A stretch of 64,000 bases of DNA. It comes from Bacteroidota bacterium (GTDB lineage Bacteria > Bacteroidota > Bacteroidia > Chitinophagales > Saprospiraceae). Within the stretch, counting starts at the first letter, position 1. The number at the start of each line of letters is the position of its first letter. A program made the translations under genes and the position numbers. This document shows, in pieces, positions 15,802 to 25,617 of the stretch. The stretch lies in NCBI GenBank assembly GCA_020160935.1, contig JAIUPL010000017.1, positions 84,371 through 148,370 on the forward strand, given 5' to 3'. The notes under the pieces were generated by a model. It saw nothing but the letters and a program-made list of their open reading frames with translations. It ran no database searches and had not been told where the DNA came from.

Positions 15802-16308
15802 TTATTGATATTGATAGGGCTCCTCGTTGTAAGCCATTTGCCGCACATTTTCCAGCACTCGTTTCATGTAAACAGGCCAGAAAGCACGGGCGAAAAGCCA
15901 ATTGAAAGGGTATAGCCAGGCAGAATCGGCATACAGGGTGTAGGTATAATCAATTTGTATGCGGTTCGGTTCCAGTTCATGGGTAGCCCATTCTCCTGTA
16001 AATGTTGTAAAGTTGAGCATCCAGGCTTTAAAATCGCTGACCTGGATTTTCCAGTACCGGTTTTCGATGCGTTCCAGCACAGTGTCCACCGAACTTTCTC
16101 CGCCTTTAAAAGCAATCGATGGTGCAGCGAATACTTTTTTGCTTCCGCCGGGTTTGCCCCAGTTTTCATCTTCGGTGCAATGTGTGATGCGCGGCATGAT
16201 GCCAAACCCTGTGTGTACTTTTGAAATATCACACAACATGGGCGTTTTGAAGGCGCGTTCCAGCGAGCAGTGAAAGATGGTGGAAATGGATATCTTGAAG
16301 GATGGCAT
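15802..16308 (-). CDS. SRPBCC/START-like domain protein
   Basis: 168 residues from the ATG at 16308 (MPSFKISISTIFHCSLERAFKTPM). The pattern of an N-terminal strand with 'LERAFKTP', a mid-protein VLERIENRYWKIQVSDF strand pair, and a long C-terminal helix (YMKRVLENVRQMAYNE) fits SRPBCC proteins, which bind hydrophobic ligands in a cavity. No ligand can be assigned. Probably co-transcribed with the downstream DinB-like gene. Confidence 0.6.
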   Translation of the reverse strand: MPSFKISISTIFHCSLERAFKTPMLCDISKVHTGFGIMPRITHCTEDENWGKPGGSKKVFAAPSIAFKGGESSVDTVLERIENRYWKIQVSDFKAWMLNFTTFTGEWATHELEPNRIQIDYTYTLYADSAWLYPFNWLFARAFWPVYMKRVLENVRQMAYNEEPYQYQ

Positions 16309-16373
16309 TGGATGAGATGGTGAATGATTGGAGGTGGAAAAATACAAATTCAGGATTTTTTGCAAGATAGATT

Positions 16374-16508
16374 GTTCGGCTTCGCCTCACAGTGGGGGAC
16401 TTGGGATTGGGCGGAAAAAGCGGATTTTATTGATTTTCGTGGCCTTGCGGCCACATGTTTTGATTTTTATGCCCAATCCCAAGTCCCCACCGTGAGGCGA
16501 AGCCGAAC
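16374..16508. repeat. Palindromic element, GTTCGGCTTCGCCTCA family, copy A
   Basis: Terminal arms GTTCGGCTTCGCCTCAC (16374-16390) and complement (16492-16508) enclose a second pair (ACTTGGGATTGGGC and complement) and a central hairpin GTGGCCTTGCGGCCAC at 16439-16454. The same ends and GGCC-N4-GGCC core recur at 17458-17598 and 31941-32255. It lies just upstream of the M15 peptidase promoter. Confidence 0.85.
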
Positions 16509-16541
16509 GGCCCCTGTGTCCATGAAGTGGCCCATCAGCAC

Positions 16542-16549
16542 TATCTTTG
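16542..16549 (+). promoter_or_regulatory. -7 box of the M15 peptidase gene
   Basis: TATCTTTG fits TAnnTTTG perfectly and lies 21 bases before the ATG at 16571. The -33 element is weak (TGTG about 23 bases upstream). Confidence 0.5.
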
Positions 16550-16570
16550 CATTCCTCTTAACGACCGACC

Positions 16571-17443
16571 ATGCGCTATTTTTTATTCATCCTGCTGATT
16601 ATCAATTGTTTCGATGCCCGTGCTCAAATGGCGCTGCCTGTGCCTGTTGGCGCCCAAAGGCTTCTCGAAGCCTATCCCCAACACTTGAAAGGGTACCATG
16701 AAAACCATTTGATCTGGAAAGACGGCTCAAAAATACAGTTTGACGACGGCCGTATCAAAACCGAGGACGAGGCATTTGATTCTACCGATCTGGAAGACCA
16801 GATGCATGCCTTGTTGTACACACCTGGCACACCGCTCGACACACCGACCTACAACTGCGACCCGGGCACCCTGCGCTGCGTCGAGTTTTTTAAAAAAATG
16901 TACGGAGAAAACGAAGCGCAGGTGCGCAGCCGCCTCGTCCCTGTCGTCTGGCCTGGAACCAAAGCCGGGCGTACCAAACGCATCTGGGTGACTTCGGTGA
17001 ATGGCGTCGATAAACACCTGCAGGCAGTAGCAAAAGAACTGATGGCACGCCCGCACTTGCGTCCCTACGTGACGAATATTGGCGGCACCTTCAACTGGCG
17101 ACCTATTCTGGGTACCAATCGCCTGAGTCCACATTCATTCGGCATCGCAATCGACATCAACACCAGCCGATCGGAGTATTGGAAATGGGATCACAAGGAC
17201 GACTGGATGCAGGATTCTGTGGAAACAGTGCTGCAATGGCGCAATTCAGTGCCGCTGGAAATTGTCGATATTTTTGAACGCCACGGCTTTATCTGGGGTG
17301 GCAAATGGTACCACTACGACACCATGCACTTCGAATATCGGCCCGAAATGTTGCCTCCCCGGAAGGCTGTGAAAAAAGCGGCTGCACCGAAGGCGACTGT
17401 AAAAAAGAAAAGTCCGGGCAAGGCAACGGGATCAAAATCCTGA
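16571..17443 (+). CDS. Secreted M15-family metallopeptidase
   Basis: 290 residues with a signal peptide (MRYFLFILLIINCFDARAQ). The catalytic domain at about 165-260 shows the M15 zinc arrangement: SPHSFGIAIDIN (His and Asp ligands), then FIWGGKWYHYDTMHFEYRPE with the final His. M15 enzymes trim peptidoglycan stem peptides (D,D- or L,D-carboxypeptidase or endopeptidase, VanY/M15C types). About 110 residues before the domain carry a conserved-looking LLYTPGTPLDTPTYNCDPGTLRC stretch. The last 35 residues are Lys/Ala-rich and may bind the wall. Confidence 0.85.
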   Translation: MRYFLFILLIINCFDARAQMALPVPVGAQRLLEAYPQHLKGYHENHLIWKDGSKIQFDDGRIKTEDEAFDSTDLEDQMHALLYTPGTPLDTPTYNCDPGTLRCVEFFKKMYGENEAQVRSRLVPVVWPGTKAGRTKRIWVTSVNGVDKHLQAVAKELMARPHLRPYVTNIGGTFNWRPILGTNRLSPHSFGIAIDINTSRSEYWKWDHKDDWMQDSVETVLQWRNSVPLEIVDIFERHGFIWGGKWYHYDTMHFEYRPEMLPPRKAVKKAAAPKATVKKKSPGKATGSKS

Positions 17444-17457
17444 TTAATGTTAGAACG

Positions 17458-17598
17458 CTCGGCTTCGCCTCACTTGTTTTATTTGGGATTTTGCGGATCA
17501 GGTGGATTTAACAGATTATGGCCTGTCGGCCATAAAAATCCATACAATCCGCCTGATCCGCAATATCCCAAGTCCCATATTCATGAGGCGAAGCCGAA
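17458..17598. repeat. Palindromic element, GTTCGGCTTCGCCTCA family, copy B
   Basis: Arms TCGGCTTCGCCTCA (17459-17472) and complement (17584-17597) enclose TTGGGATTTTGCGGATCAGG and its near complement, with a core hairpin TATGGCCTGTCGGCCATA at 17517-17534. It fills the gap between two convergent genes and could terminate both. Confidence 0.85.
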
Positions 17599-17618
17599 TG
17601 GAGTAAAAATCTCCTACG

Positions 17619-18284
17619 CTAATCCCTGCTCACATTCCTGAAATACCGGGCCGGCGAACCCGCCCAGATTTGCCCCTCCGGAATGTCTTTTGTGACCAAT
17701 GCCGCAGCGCCCACCACTGCGTAGTCGCCAATACTGCGTTTTTCGATCACGGTGGCATTGATACCGACATCCGCAACTTTACCGATGTGGATGCGGGAGC
17801 CTACTACGCAGCGGATGGCCATGTGAGACAAAGGCCCTACAACGGAATCGTGCCCAACAAAAGCATGGGAGGCAACCAGGGTGCAGGCGCCGATTTCAGC
17901 CCCTGCGCCAACATAACCGTTTACCAATACACAGGCCCCGGGCTTTAGTATGGCATTGTGTGCTACAAAAGCCCTTTTACTGACCACATTGACCAGCAAT
18001 TCCTGCGGCACATTTACCTGATGGAACAGTTCTTCGGTTTTGTAATTGCGGCCCAGCATATGGATGGCGTACACAAAATGATATCCCTGTTCGGCAAAAT
18101 GCGCTACTTCATTGGTGCCACCCAAAACCGGAAAAGTATGGATGGTTCGGCCGAGTTCCATATCATTTAAGAAACCGGCTACTTCCAGGCTCATATCTCC
18201 GAACGTGTGCCGATTGTCTTCTATAACAGCAGCAATAGGGCCTCCTTTGCCTTCTCCACCGATGATAATTACCTTTTTGGTCAT
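17619..18284 (-). CDS. NeuD/PglD-like acyltransferase (left-handed beta-helix)
   Basis: 221 residues from the ATG at 18284. The N-terminal domain begins MTKKVIIIGGEGKGG, the nucleotide-binding-like start of sugar O/N-acyltransferases of the NeuD/PglD group. From about residue 105 hexapeptide repeats follow (AILKPGACVLVNGYVGAGAEIG, VVGSRIHIGKVADVGINATV). The end GDYAVVGAAALVTKDIPEGQIWAGSPARYF is the classical coenzyme-A-proximal tail. It likely acylates a nucleotide sugar or glycan precursor for surface polysaccharide, though no glycan genes are adjacent. Confidence 0.85.
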   Translation of the reverse strand: MTKKVIIIGGEGKGGPIAAVIEDNRHTFGDMSLEVAGFLNDMELGRTIHTFPVLGGTNEVAHFAEQGYHFVYAIHMLGRNYKTEELFHQVNVPQELLVNVVSKRAFVAHNAILKPGACVLVNGYVGAGAEIGACTLVASHAFVGHDSVVGPLSHMAIRCVVGSRIHIGKVADVGINATVIEKRSIGDYAVVGAAALVTKDIPEGQIWAGSPARYFRNVSRD

Positions 18285-18319
18285 GTTTGTTTTATATGCA
18301 AGAGATGGAACAAGATTGT

Positions 18320-18895
18320 TCAGCCAGGCGACTTTGTATTTGTTTTTAAAGCATCCAGCCGCAAATTCAAAATGGCGTCCAGATCGTCGTTCAGATAGTG
18401 GTGAAAAATGACGGCTCGCCTTAGAAAAATATATAGCATTACGAAGGCGCCGGCAATACAAGCCATCCACGCTTTATCGTGGAAAAAAATAAGTTTAAGT
18501 ATGGAGGCAAAGGCAGCGACAAGGCAAACTGCACTGAGATTTTGTGACAAGGCGCGCAAGGCATACCAGCGTTCCAGAATAGCGATGTGCTTTTGACCGT
18601 ACTCTCTTACAAGCGCCCATTTCTCCTGGACATCACTTTTAGCATACTTTCTGATCTTTCCGAATCGGTACAAATCATACAAAGTGTCGCCAAGTGCATG
18701 CAACACAAAACCGGCAATATAAGCCAGCAGCAAGCCAATGAGCAGCGATTTGTTGTCCAACTGGTGTATCGAATCATACACCTGCCAGATCGTCTGCACC
18801 TTGCCATCACCGCCAATCCAGAGCACCATCAGCAAAGCGGAGCCCGGAATCAGGTAGCCCAGGACATCAAAAAAGTCGACCCTGATTTTATCCAT
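18320..18895 (-). CDS. Membrane protein, unknown
   Basis: 191 residues beginning MDKIRVDFFDVLGYLIPG. Hydrophobic segments at about 12-28, 50-68, 118-134 and 141-157, with a basic loop between the second and third. No family recognised. It lies 35 bases upstream of the acyltransferase gene on the same strand, so the two may be co-transcribed. Confidence 0.65.
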   Translation of the reverse strand: MDKIRVDFFDVLGYLIPGSALLMVLWIGGDGKVQTIWQVYDSIHQLDNKSLLIGLLLAYIAGFVLHALGDTLYDLYRFGKIRKYAKSDVQEKWALVREYGQKHIAILERWYALRALSQNLSAVCLVAAFASILKLIFFHDKAWMACIAGAFVMLYIFLRRAVIFHHYLNDDLDAILNLRLDALKTNTKSPG

Positions 18896-19001
18896 TGTTT
18901 ATTGTTGGGAGCGTATGTTGGCAAAGTTACACAAATCAGTGTAAATCACTACTTTCGTTGCCGACAATGCCTTGTTGCATTTTTACTTACTACTACTGAA
19001 T

Positions 19002-19559
19002 ATGGCAATGTCAAAAGTTACCCTGCTGGCTCTTATGAACGGCATTTTGCTGTTGGCACTTACCCTCGCCGATTTTTTCCATTTCCTGCATTTCAACCTT
19101 GTTTTTTCCTATCAATGGCATAAAATCCTGCACCTTGTCGGGGTAGTGCTTATGATGGGAAATATGGTGGTTGGCCCCATCTGGTTTTCCTATGCCTACT
19201 ATTCCGGCGACAAGAAATTGTTTGTTTTTGCCGGACGTTTGCTTCAAATCACAGACATGTGGCTGACCCTTCCGGGCATATTTTTAACCGTCATCAATGG
19301 TTTGTGCCTGGCTGCTGCATTTGGCGGAACGCGCAACGGCCCCGACTGGCTTTTCTGGTCGGTCATAGCGCTTATTGCCATGTGGGCCTTGTCCATGCCG
19401 ATATTGTTCCTTCAGGAAAAAATGTACCAGGCGCTTGCTGAAGAGCCTTCGGATGACCTGAAAATCAGGAAGTTAATTGTCCAGTGGGGCATTTGGGGAA
19501 CGCTCGTGATGCTGCCGCCTACCCTGATTTTTTACTGGATGGTGATGAAGCGTGTCTGA
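19002..19559 (+). CDS. DUF2269-like integral membrane protein
   Basis: 185 residues from the ATG at 19002 (a TTG at 18972 is less likely). Four membrane segments are visible. HKILHLVGVVLMMGNMVVGPIW and FAGRLLQITDMWLTLPGIFLTVINGL are the histidine- and glycine-bearing helices typical of DUF2269 proteins. Function unknown. It faces the PEPCK gene across a terminator. Confidence 0.7.
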   Translation: MAMSKVTLLALMNGILLLALTLADFFHFLHFNLVFSYQWHKILHLVGVVLMMGNMVVGPIWFSYAYYSGDKKLFVFAGRLLQITDMWLTLPGIFLTVINGLCLAAAFGGTRNGPDWLFWSVIALIAMWALSMPILFLQEKMYQALAEEPSDDLKIRKLIVQWGIWGTLVMLPPTLIFYWMVMKRV

Positions 19560-19581
19560 TTGTTTGATCGGCAAAGCGATT

Positions 19582-19617
19582 AAAAAAAATCCCGCAGACC
19601 TTTGAAAGATCTGCGGG
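19582..19617 (-). terminator. Intrinsic terminator of the PEPCK gene
   Basis: CCCGCAGA (19591-19598) and TCTGCGGG (19610-19617) form an 8-bp stem. On the minus strand it is followed by a run of eight T (plus-strand A at 19582-19589). It lies 32 bases past the PEPCK stop. Confidence 0.8.
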
Positions 19618-19649
19618 TAAATAATGCTCTTTGCTTTCGCTCAATCATT

Positions 19650-21500
19650 TTACTCCCATTCCGGCGCCAGGCTCCATTTCTCCGGAGAACGCCACAGCGC
19701 GGAAAGCAGCAATTCGCGCATGAACAAAAACTCTTTCGGCAGTCGATCGTATGCTTTTTCAAAGAGTTCTTCGTGGCCCAGCAGTTCCTGTTTCCAGAGT
19801 TCGCGATCTACGTGCATGATTTCGTTGAATTCTTCGCGGCTGAATCCTTCCATACCTTCCCAGTCCATATCGCGGTAGCGCGGGCGCCATCCGATGGGGC
19901 ATTCTACCGCGCTGGCGCGGCCTTTGCTGCGTTGTACGATCCATTTCAGCACGCGCATATTCTGGCCGAAACCGGGCCATGCAAAATCGCCGTTTGCCGT
20001 TTTACGGAACCAGTTGACCCCGAAAATACGCGGGGCATTAGGCAGGTCGCGGCCAAATTGCAGCCAGTGGTTGAAGTAGTCGCCCAGGTGGTAGCCCAGG
20101 AACGGCAGCATGGCAAATGGGTCGCGGCGCACCTTGCCGAGTTCGCCGAAAGCCGCGGCGGTCATTTCGCTGCCCATCGTGGCGGCGAGGTACACGCCGA
20201 AGTTCCAGTTGAAGGATTGATACACCAGCGGCACAGCAGAACTGCGCCGGCCACCGAATACAAAGGCTGTAATGGGCACGCCGTTCGGGTTGTCCCATTC
20301 CGAATCGATCACCGGATTTTGTCCGGCAGGCGCCGTGAAACGCGCATTCGGGTGCGCCACTGGTTTGCCGCTTTCTTTGTCCCAGGGCAGCCCGTTCCAG
20401 CCGATCACACCTGCGGGCACTTCCTTGCTCATGCCTTCCCACCACACATCGCCGTCGGGCGTGATGCCGACATTGGTGAAAATGGTATTGGCACGAATAC
20501 TGGCCATGGCATTCGGATTGGTTTTTTCATTGGTGCCCGGCGCCACACCGAAATAGCCTGCTTCCGGGTTGATGGCATGCAGACGGCCGTCGTTGCTTTT
20601 GTGTATCCAGGCAATATCATCGCCAACAGTAGTAACCTTCCATCCATCCATTTCCTTCGGAGGAATGAGCATGGCAAAGTTGGTTTTTCCACAAGCGCTG
20701 GGGAAAGCCGCGGCGATATAACTTTTTTCATGATGTGGCGACTCGACGCCCAGAATGAGCATGTGTTCGGCCAGCCAGCCTTCTTCGCGGCCCATGACAC
20801 TGGCGATGCGAAGTGCGAAACATTTTTTACCCAGCAAGGCATTGCCGCCATAACCGCTGCCGTATGAAATGATGAGGCGGTCTTCCGGAAAATGGCTGAT
20901 GTATTTGATGGTCGGGTTGCAGGGCCATTTTACATCTTCCACGCCAGGTTTGAGCGGCGCGCCCAGTGTATGTACACATTTGACGGTTTCGTCGTTCAGG
21001 TAGGGAAGAATCTGGCTACCCATGCGCGTCATGATTTTCATATTGATCACCACGTATTCCGAATCGGTGATTTGTAAGCCATAACGCGAGAGGCTGGAAC
21101 CCACCGGGCCCATACAGAATGGAATGACGTACATGGTACGGCCACTCATGGCGCCCTGGGTAAGCCCTTCGAGAAGGGTTTTCATTTCTTTCGGCTCCAT
21201 CCAGTTGTTGGTAGGGCCTGCATCTTCCTTGCGCCGACTGCAAATGAAAGTTCGGTCTTCTACACGGGCCACGTCGCTGGGGTCGCTGAAACACGCAAAA
21301 CTGTTGGGTCTTTTTTCAGGATTGAGTTTGATAAAGGTGCCCTTCTCTACGAGCAAGTGGCAAAGTCGGTCGTATTCTTCTTGTGTTCCGGTACACCAAT
21401 GCACGTTTTTAGGCTGGAAATGCTGGGCCATCTGATCGACCCAGTTGCTTAGATCGGTACTGGCATTCAGTTGAAAGGCAGTTTTGTCGGATTCGAACAT
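19650..21500 (-). CDS. pckG: Phosphoenolpyruvate carboxykinase (GTP)
   Basis: Converts oxaloacetate and GTP to phosphoenolpyruvate, CO2 and GDP at the entry of gluconeogenesis. 616 residues from the ATG at 21500, the usual length for GTP-type PEPCK. Seen: [22 protein letters not shown], the P-loop [18 protein letters not shown] (metal-binding kinase-2 type) and [25 protein letters not shown] and GVNWFRK are further family signatures. Longer in-frame starts add a segment without homology. Monocistronic, with a terminator downstream. Confidence 0.96.
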   Translation of the reverse strand: MFESDKTAFQLNASTDLSNWVDQMAQHFQPKNVHWCTGTQEEYDRLCHLLVEKGTFIKLNPEKRPNSFACFSDPSDVARVEDRTFICSRRKEDAGPTNNWMEPKEMKTLLEGLTQGAMSGRTMYVIPFCMGPVGSSLSRYGLQITDSEYVVINMKIMTRMGSQILPYLNDETVKCVHTLGAPLKPGVEDVKWPCNPTIKYISHFPEDRLIISYGSGYGGNALLGKKCFALRIASVMGREEGWLAEHMLILGVESPHHEKSYIAAAFPSACGKTNFAMLIPPKEMDGWKVTTVGDDIAWIHKSNDGRLHAINPEAGYFGVAPGTNEKTNPNAMASIRANTIFTNVGITPDGDVWWEGMSKEVPAGVIGWNGLPWDKESGKPVAHPNARFTAPAGQNPVIDSEWDNPNGVPITAFVFGGRRSSAVPLVYQSFNWNFGVYLAATMGSEMTAAAFGELGKVRRDPFAMLPFLGYHLGDYFNHWLQFGRDLPNAPRIFGVNWFRKTANGDFAWPGFGQNMRVLKWIVQRSKGRASAVECPIGWRPRYRDMDWEGMEGFSREEFNEIMHVDRELWKQELLGHEELFEKAYDRLPKEFLFMRELLLSALWRSPEKWSLAPEWE

Positions 21501-21672
21501 CGCTCTAGTTTTTGAAGTGAAGAATGGGCTAGGACTTTCAAGGCCAAAAATCGCATTCAAGGTATTAAAAAATGAGTGAGCAATGTCATATCTGGAGGGA
21601 ATTTTAAGCAGAGCGCAACTACCTCTCTGTTTCAGCAATTTTTCTTTGAAATTCGCTTCTGCAAATCATTTA

Positions 21673-22302
21673 CTAGAGGTATCGAAATTTTTGAAATGGC
21701 GGCATTCTCGACGTTTTTTCAAAAGACTTGCCGTTCAGCGACTGCGATATTCGATTGGACGGCCGCAGCGCTTGCAAGCCGGTCTGCTGAAAGTACTGGA
21801 AAAGGTGTAGTAGGGAGGGGGTGAGGTTGTTCATTCCCGACATTCCGTAGAAGAGATTGTTGGGTGCGCCCGACTGGCAGATGCAAACGCTGCTTTCTGC
21901 TGCTTGCGCCGCGCGCATTTCATTGGCACGTGCCAGTTGTGTTGCGGAGCAGCCGCTGCCCATCGTACCGATACTGGCCAGCATAGCCAGCAGCAAGAGC
22001 AAATGCCCCTTTGTGTTCCTGGTATTTTTATTCAGGTCGGCACAAGTCCTGAGCACGTAGGAAATCCAGGCGATTCCAACCAGGGCAGCAGCACCCAGCA
22101 AAAACAGGAGTGCGCTGTATTCCAGTTGCCCGAGCACGTTGCCCAATTCTGACTGGCTGTGATCGAAAGCCTGGCTGTTGTCGATGGCGGAGAAATGTGT
22201 CTGGGCCATTCCTGCCAGCGGGCTAGAGAGCAGCGCTATTGGCAAAGCCGTGGTAGCCAGAAGCGCACATGATTTTTGTCTGCAATACAAAATGGTTTTC
22301 AT
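21673..22302 (-). CDS. Exported membrane protein, unknown
   Basis: 209 residues from the ATG at 22302. An N-terminal signal-like segment (ALLATTALPIALLSSPLAGMAQ) is followed by hydrophobic stretches at about 62-80 (LLFLLGAAALVGIAWISYVL) and 98-112. A GSGCSAT sequence after the second is not in a lipobox position. The C-terminal 60 residues are polar. No family recognised. Its leader region is followed by the low-complexity hairpin at 22460-22685. Confidence 0.5.
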   Translation of the reverse strand: MKTILYCRQKSCALLATTALPIALLSSPLAGMAQTHFSAIDNSQAFDHSQSELGNVLGQLEYSALLFLLGAAALVGIAWISYVLRTCADLNKNTRNTKGHLLLLLAMLASIGTMGSGCSATQLARANEMRAAQAAESSVCICQSGAPNNLFYGMSGMNNLTPSLLHLFQYFQQTGLQALRPSNRISQSLNGKSFEKTSRMPPFQKFRYL

Positions 22303-22459
22303 AAAATGTTTTTGATTTGATTTCAATGAATGGGATCATCGGGGGAGGCATGCGGGTTTCCGGGGATGGAAGGGCCGATGAACGACCGTTCCATCCTTTA
22401 TTGCAGACACAGGAGGAGAGGTAAGTAGAAAAGGGAGATTTTTTTGAGGGAGGATGGAA

Positions 22460-22685
22460 AGCAAAGGGGCAAGAAGCAAGGGGCAAAAGGCAAGGGGCAA
22501 AGGGCAAGGGGCAAAAGGCAAGAAGCAAAAGGCAAGGGGCAACAAGCGAAATGGGGAAATAGTGGTTCTGCCTTTTGGAGCCTTTTGCTTCTTGCCCCTT
22601 GCCTTTTGCCCTTTGCCCCTTGCCTTTTGCCCCTTGCCCCTTGCCCCTTGCTTTTTGCTTCTTGCCTTTTGCCTTTTGCCCTTTG
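22460..22685. repeat. Low-complexity inverted repeat (GGCAAGGGGCAAA units)
   Basis: The 383-base gap 22303-22685 holds this element. Bases 22462-22545 consist of slightly varying GGCAA / GGGGCAA / GAAGCAA units. Bases 22582-22685 are the complement in similar order, so the whole can fold into a long imperfect hairpin. The right arm ends directly at the stop codon of the CHAT gene. No spacers of constant length exist, so it is not a CRISPR array. It may work as the 3' end structure of the CHAT mRNA. Confidence 0.75.
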
Positions 22686-25556
22686 CTATTCCACAAGCAC
22701 AAATCCCGCCCAGACATACGCATCGCCATATTTGGCACGCATGTCCGATTGAGTAGCGCGGAAAGCATCGGGCACCGACATTTTGCCATCGAGCCAATGC
22801 TTGTAGAACGTGCTCATGAACACCTGCGTTTGAAAATCAGGTACTTGCCACAGCGACATGATGAGGTAGCGCACGCCTGCTATTTTGAAAGCGCGTTGCA
22901 GACCATACACGCCTTCATTGCCGTACAGATCGCCGAGGCCGGTTTCGCAGGCCGACAACACGGCGAGTTCTGTATTCGACAGGTTCATCTGACTGATTTC
23001 ATAGGCAGTGAGGATACCATCTTCCATTCCCGGACTGGCAGGTTTGCCTGTTTTCCAGGTGTAGTTGCCGCCGGCCAGCACCAGTCCCGATCGAATCATG
23101 GGTTGATCCGACACTTTGAAGGCTTTCTCTTCGCCGGTCTGTTTGTTGTTTGCCTGCACATTTTTGGGATCTGGAAAGAAAAAGCCGTGCGTAGCGATGT
23201 GCAGAATACGGGGCGACGGATTGTGTTCGCCGAGGGCTTTGAAAGACTCTTCGGTGGCGTCCGTACCTTCTTTTAAGGCAGTGGCGATCCCTTGTGCACC
23301 CATGATTTTGGCGGCTTCCTTGATTTCAACATCTGTCCAGCGGAGGTAATTCCAGTTATCAGCGCGCAGGGTGGAGTCGTTTTCCGCAAAACTGGAACTT
23401 CGTGGTGTGGCTGCCCCGTCGGTAGACGAATCGTCTGATGCGCCTGTATTCACCAGACCGTACTGAATGCCGCCATACAATTGAGCCGTATTATTGGCGA
23501 TTTGAGCGGGTGCCTGCTCTGCAACCAGTTGGCGGGTGCTGCCCACGATGGTCAGGTGGTATTTCTCGGCAATCGTTTTTCCATCCGGTGTGGGTATCGC
23601 CCCCAGGTTGAGTCGATACAATTTGCCTGTTTCCGCACAATATACGGTGGTGTTTTCAGGCAAAACGGCCGCAACGGGTTTCCAGATCAAATTGTACAGT
23701 TGGTCGCCTTTTTTGCTGCTGGCGTACAATTCGTTGTAAACAGCAGGACGTGGCTGGCCTTCGAATTTCAGTACAGCGTTGAGTTGATCTATTTCAAAAA
23801 GCGGGATAAAAATAGGCTTCGTTGTGCCGGATTGCAGTACCAGGGCAGCGTAAAATACGCTGTCGGTACTGTGTTGCGCACTTTTGCTGTAATAAGCGAA
23901 ACGAACAAATTCGACGGCAGCCTCGCCAGGTTTCAATTGTTGCTGCACATCCTGCCAGCGCACATTGCGCCTGGCTTCGGCATAACCGGCAATGTTGCGG
24001 GCAAGGCCTTTTTCAAGGTCGTTGGCCTGGGTTTCGAGGCTTGCGATCGAAGCACTGTCGCGTTTTGCGGTCGGCTTTGAGTAGGCATCTCCCAGGCGTC
24101 GTTGTATGGATTTTAACAGGATCACCTGGTCTGCATCGGCCTGATCGGCAGCAAGAAGATTTCGCGCACGCACAGCAGCATTGAGCAGAAAACCTTTTGA
24201 ATAAAGCGCATTATCGAAACAGATAGCAGCAAGCGATGAAGGCGAGGGTGGGGCCGGGCTGGTAACCTGCGCCATCGACAGGGCACAGTCCTGGAAGTAG
24301 GAATATTTATCCACATAATCCCGGGTTTCTTTTTCTGAAAGATGGTGCAAGGCATTGTCCATCAATTTCTGGAAGATGTTGGACAAACGCAGGTGCAAGG
24401 CCTCTGATTTCCCATATTGCTTCATGTTGTTGTACAGGATGGCCAGGTTTATCAGCGTAAATAAATTTTCAGCATTATCGGGACCGAACAAGGTTTCTGT
24501 GGTTCCCAGGGAGTTTAGCAGCAGTGGCTCCGCTTTTTCAAATTCGCCTGTTCCAATGTACAACACCCCAAAGTTGTTGGCCGTAGATGAATAACTCCAG
24601 TTGTCTTTACCGTATATTTTTTCCTTTTTGGCGAGCGCTTCCGAAAAGTATGCCTTGGATTTTTCAAGTTGATTTGTTTTGGAATACAACGTTGCCAGGT
24701 CGTGCAGTACTTCGACATACTGCCTGTCGTCCTTTCCAAACGCTTTTTCATAAATAGACAAAGCCTGCAGGTAGATTTGTTCCGATTTTTGGAAATCATT
24801 GAACCTGCCGTATGCGCTGGCGAGGGTTTTCAAACTATTGGCATAAATCGGGTCGTTTTCGCCTGTCAACCTGAGCGACAAATCCGTGGCTTCCTGTGCG
24901 TATTGGAGTGCTTTTTTGTAATTCCCCATTCGTAAATAGAAATGAGAAACATTGGCTGTTATCATTGCATATTCCTCCGTCTCCTTTCCGCCGACTTGTC
25001 CATTGATCTCCCGTGCTTCCAAGAACATCGCCTCAGCCTCCTCCGTTCTGCCGAGTATGGTATTGCAGATGGCCAGGTTGTTCAGGTTGCCGCGATACAA
25101 ACTGTTGGTCTTGCCATCCGTTTTTTCAATAATCAATTTTGTTTCAAAGGCAAAATTAACGGCTTTTTCAAATTGGCTCAGTTGCATGTAGCCGTACCCG
25201 ATCATATACAGGGTTCTGGCATATTCCATGTGCATTCTGCCAAACACCTTTTCCTGTATTCCCCTGGCCTGATTCAACCACCGGAATCCTTCGTCCACAT
25301 TCCGGCTCAACATACAGATCCTGCCGTGATGGTAGCAACAGGCAGCATAAGTAGCCGATTCGGGCCCCAGTTTTTCCAGTGCAATGGTTTCGGCTTGCTT
25401 GTTCAATTCTATGGCATGGACAAAGTCTTTCTTGTTACTCAAAGCCTTGGAGGCTTGAAGAAGGCTGTCTGCCTGACGAACAGCGACGGAGTCAATGGCC
25501 TGCGCAGCGAGGCTGCAGGAAGTGAAGCAAAGAATGAAAAATAACAGTTTTCGCAT
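22686..25556 (-). CDS. Secreted TPR-CHAT protein (caspase-fold protease-like)
   Basis: 956 residues. A signal peptide (MRKLLFFILCFTSCSLAAQA) precedes about nine TPR units between 40 and 400 (for example NNLAICNTILGRTEEAEAMF and NNFGVLYIGTGEFEKAEPLL). After a helical middle, a CHAT domain runs from about 640 to the end. Catalytic His790 lies in ILHIATHGFF and Cys870 in LSACETGLGD. The overall design and the terminal WAGFVLVE match the plus-strand CHAT protein ending at 10451. It is the last gene of a sigma / anti-sigma-like / CHAT unit read leftward. Export implies a periplasmic or surface target. Confidence 0.88.
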   Translation of the reverse strand: MRKLLFFILCFTSCSLAAQAIDSVAVRQADSLLQASKALSNKKDFVHAIELNKQAETIALEKLGPESATYAACCYHHGRICMLSRNVDEGFRWLNQARGIQEKVFGRMHMEYARTLYMIGYGYMQLSQFEKAVNFAFETKLIIEKTDGKTNSLYRGNLNNLAICNTILGRTEEAEAMFLEAREINGQVGGKETEEYAMITANVSHFYLRMGNYKKALQYAQEATDLSLRLTGENDPIYANSLKTLASAYGRFNDFQKSEQIYLQALSIYEKAFGKDDRQYVEVLHDLATLYSKTNQLEKSKAYFSEALAKKEKIYGKDNWSYSSTANNFGVLYIGTGEFEKAEPLLLNSLGTTETLFGPDNAENLFTLINLAILYNNMKQYGKSEALHLRLSNIFQKLMDNALHHLSEKETRDYVDKYSYFQDCALSMAQVTSPAPPSPSSLAAICFDNALYSKGFLLNAAVRARNLLAADQADADQVILLKSIQRRLGDAYSKPTAKRDSASIASLETQANDLEKGLARNIAGYAEARRNVRWQDVQQQLKPGEAAVEFVRFAYYSKSAQHSTDSVFYAALVLQSGTTKPIFIPLFEIDQLNAVLKFEGQPRPAVYNELYASSKKGDQLYNLIWKPVAAVLPENTTVYCAETGKLYRLNLGAIPTPDGKTIAEKYHLTIVGSTRQLVAEQAPAQIANNTAQLYGGIQYGLVNTGASDDSSTDGAATPRSSSFAENDSTLRADNWNYLRWTDVEIKEAAKIMGAQGIATALKEGTDATEESFKALGEHNPSPRILHIATHGFFFPDPKNVQANNKQTGEEKAFKVSDQPMIRSGLVLAGGNYTWKTGKPASPGMEDGILTAYEISQMNLSNTELAVLSACETGLGDLYGNEGVYGLQRAFKIAGVRYLIMSLWQVPDFQTQVFMSTFYKHWLDGKMSVPDAFRATQSDMRAKYGDAYVWAGFVLVE

Positions 25557-25617
25557 GGCACAATTAATTTAGGATTTGCGTTCGTTTTTGTGCCGAAGGA
25601 GGATTGAAAAGGCTGGA

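Noticed and set aside
19602..20867. Open frame of 421 codons on the plus strand
   Set aside because: It lies wholly antisense to the PEPCK gene, has no family features and arises from codon bias of the real gene.
22460..22685. CRISPR-like short repeats
   Set aside because: Units vary in length and sequence, no unique spacers exist, and the second half is the inverse of the first.
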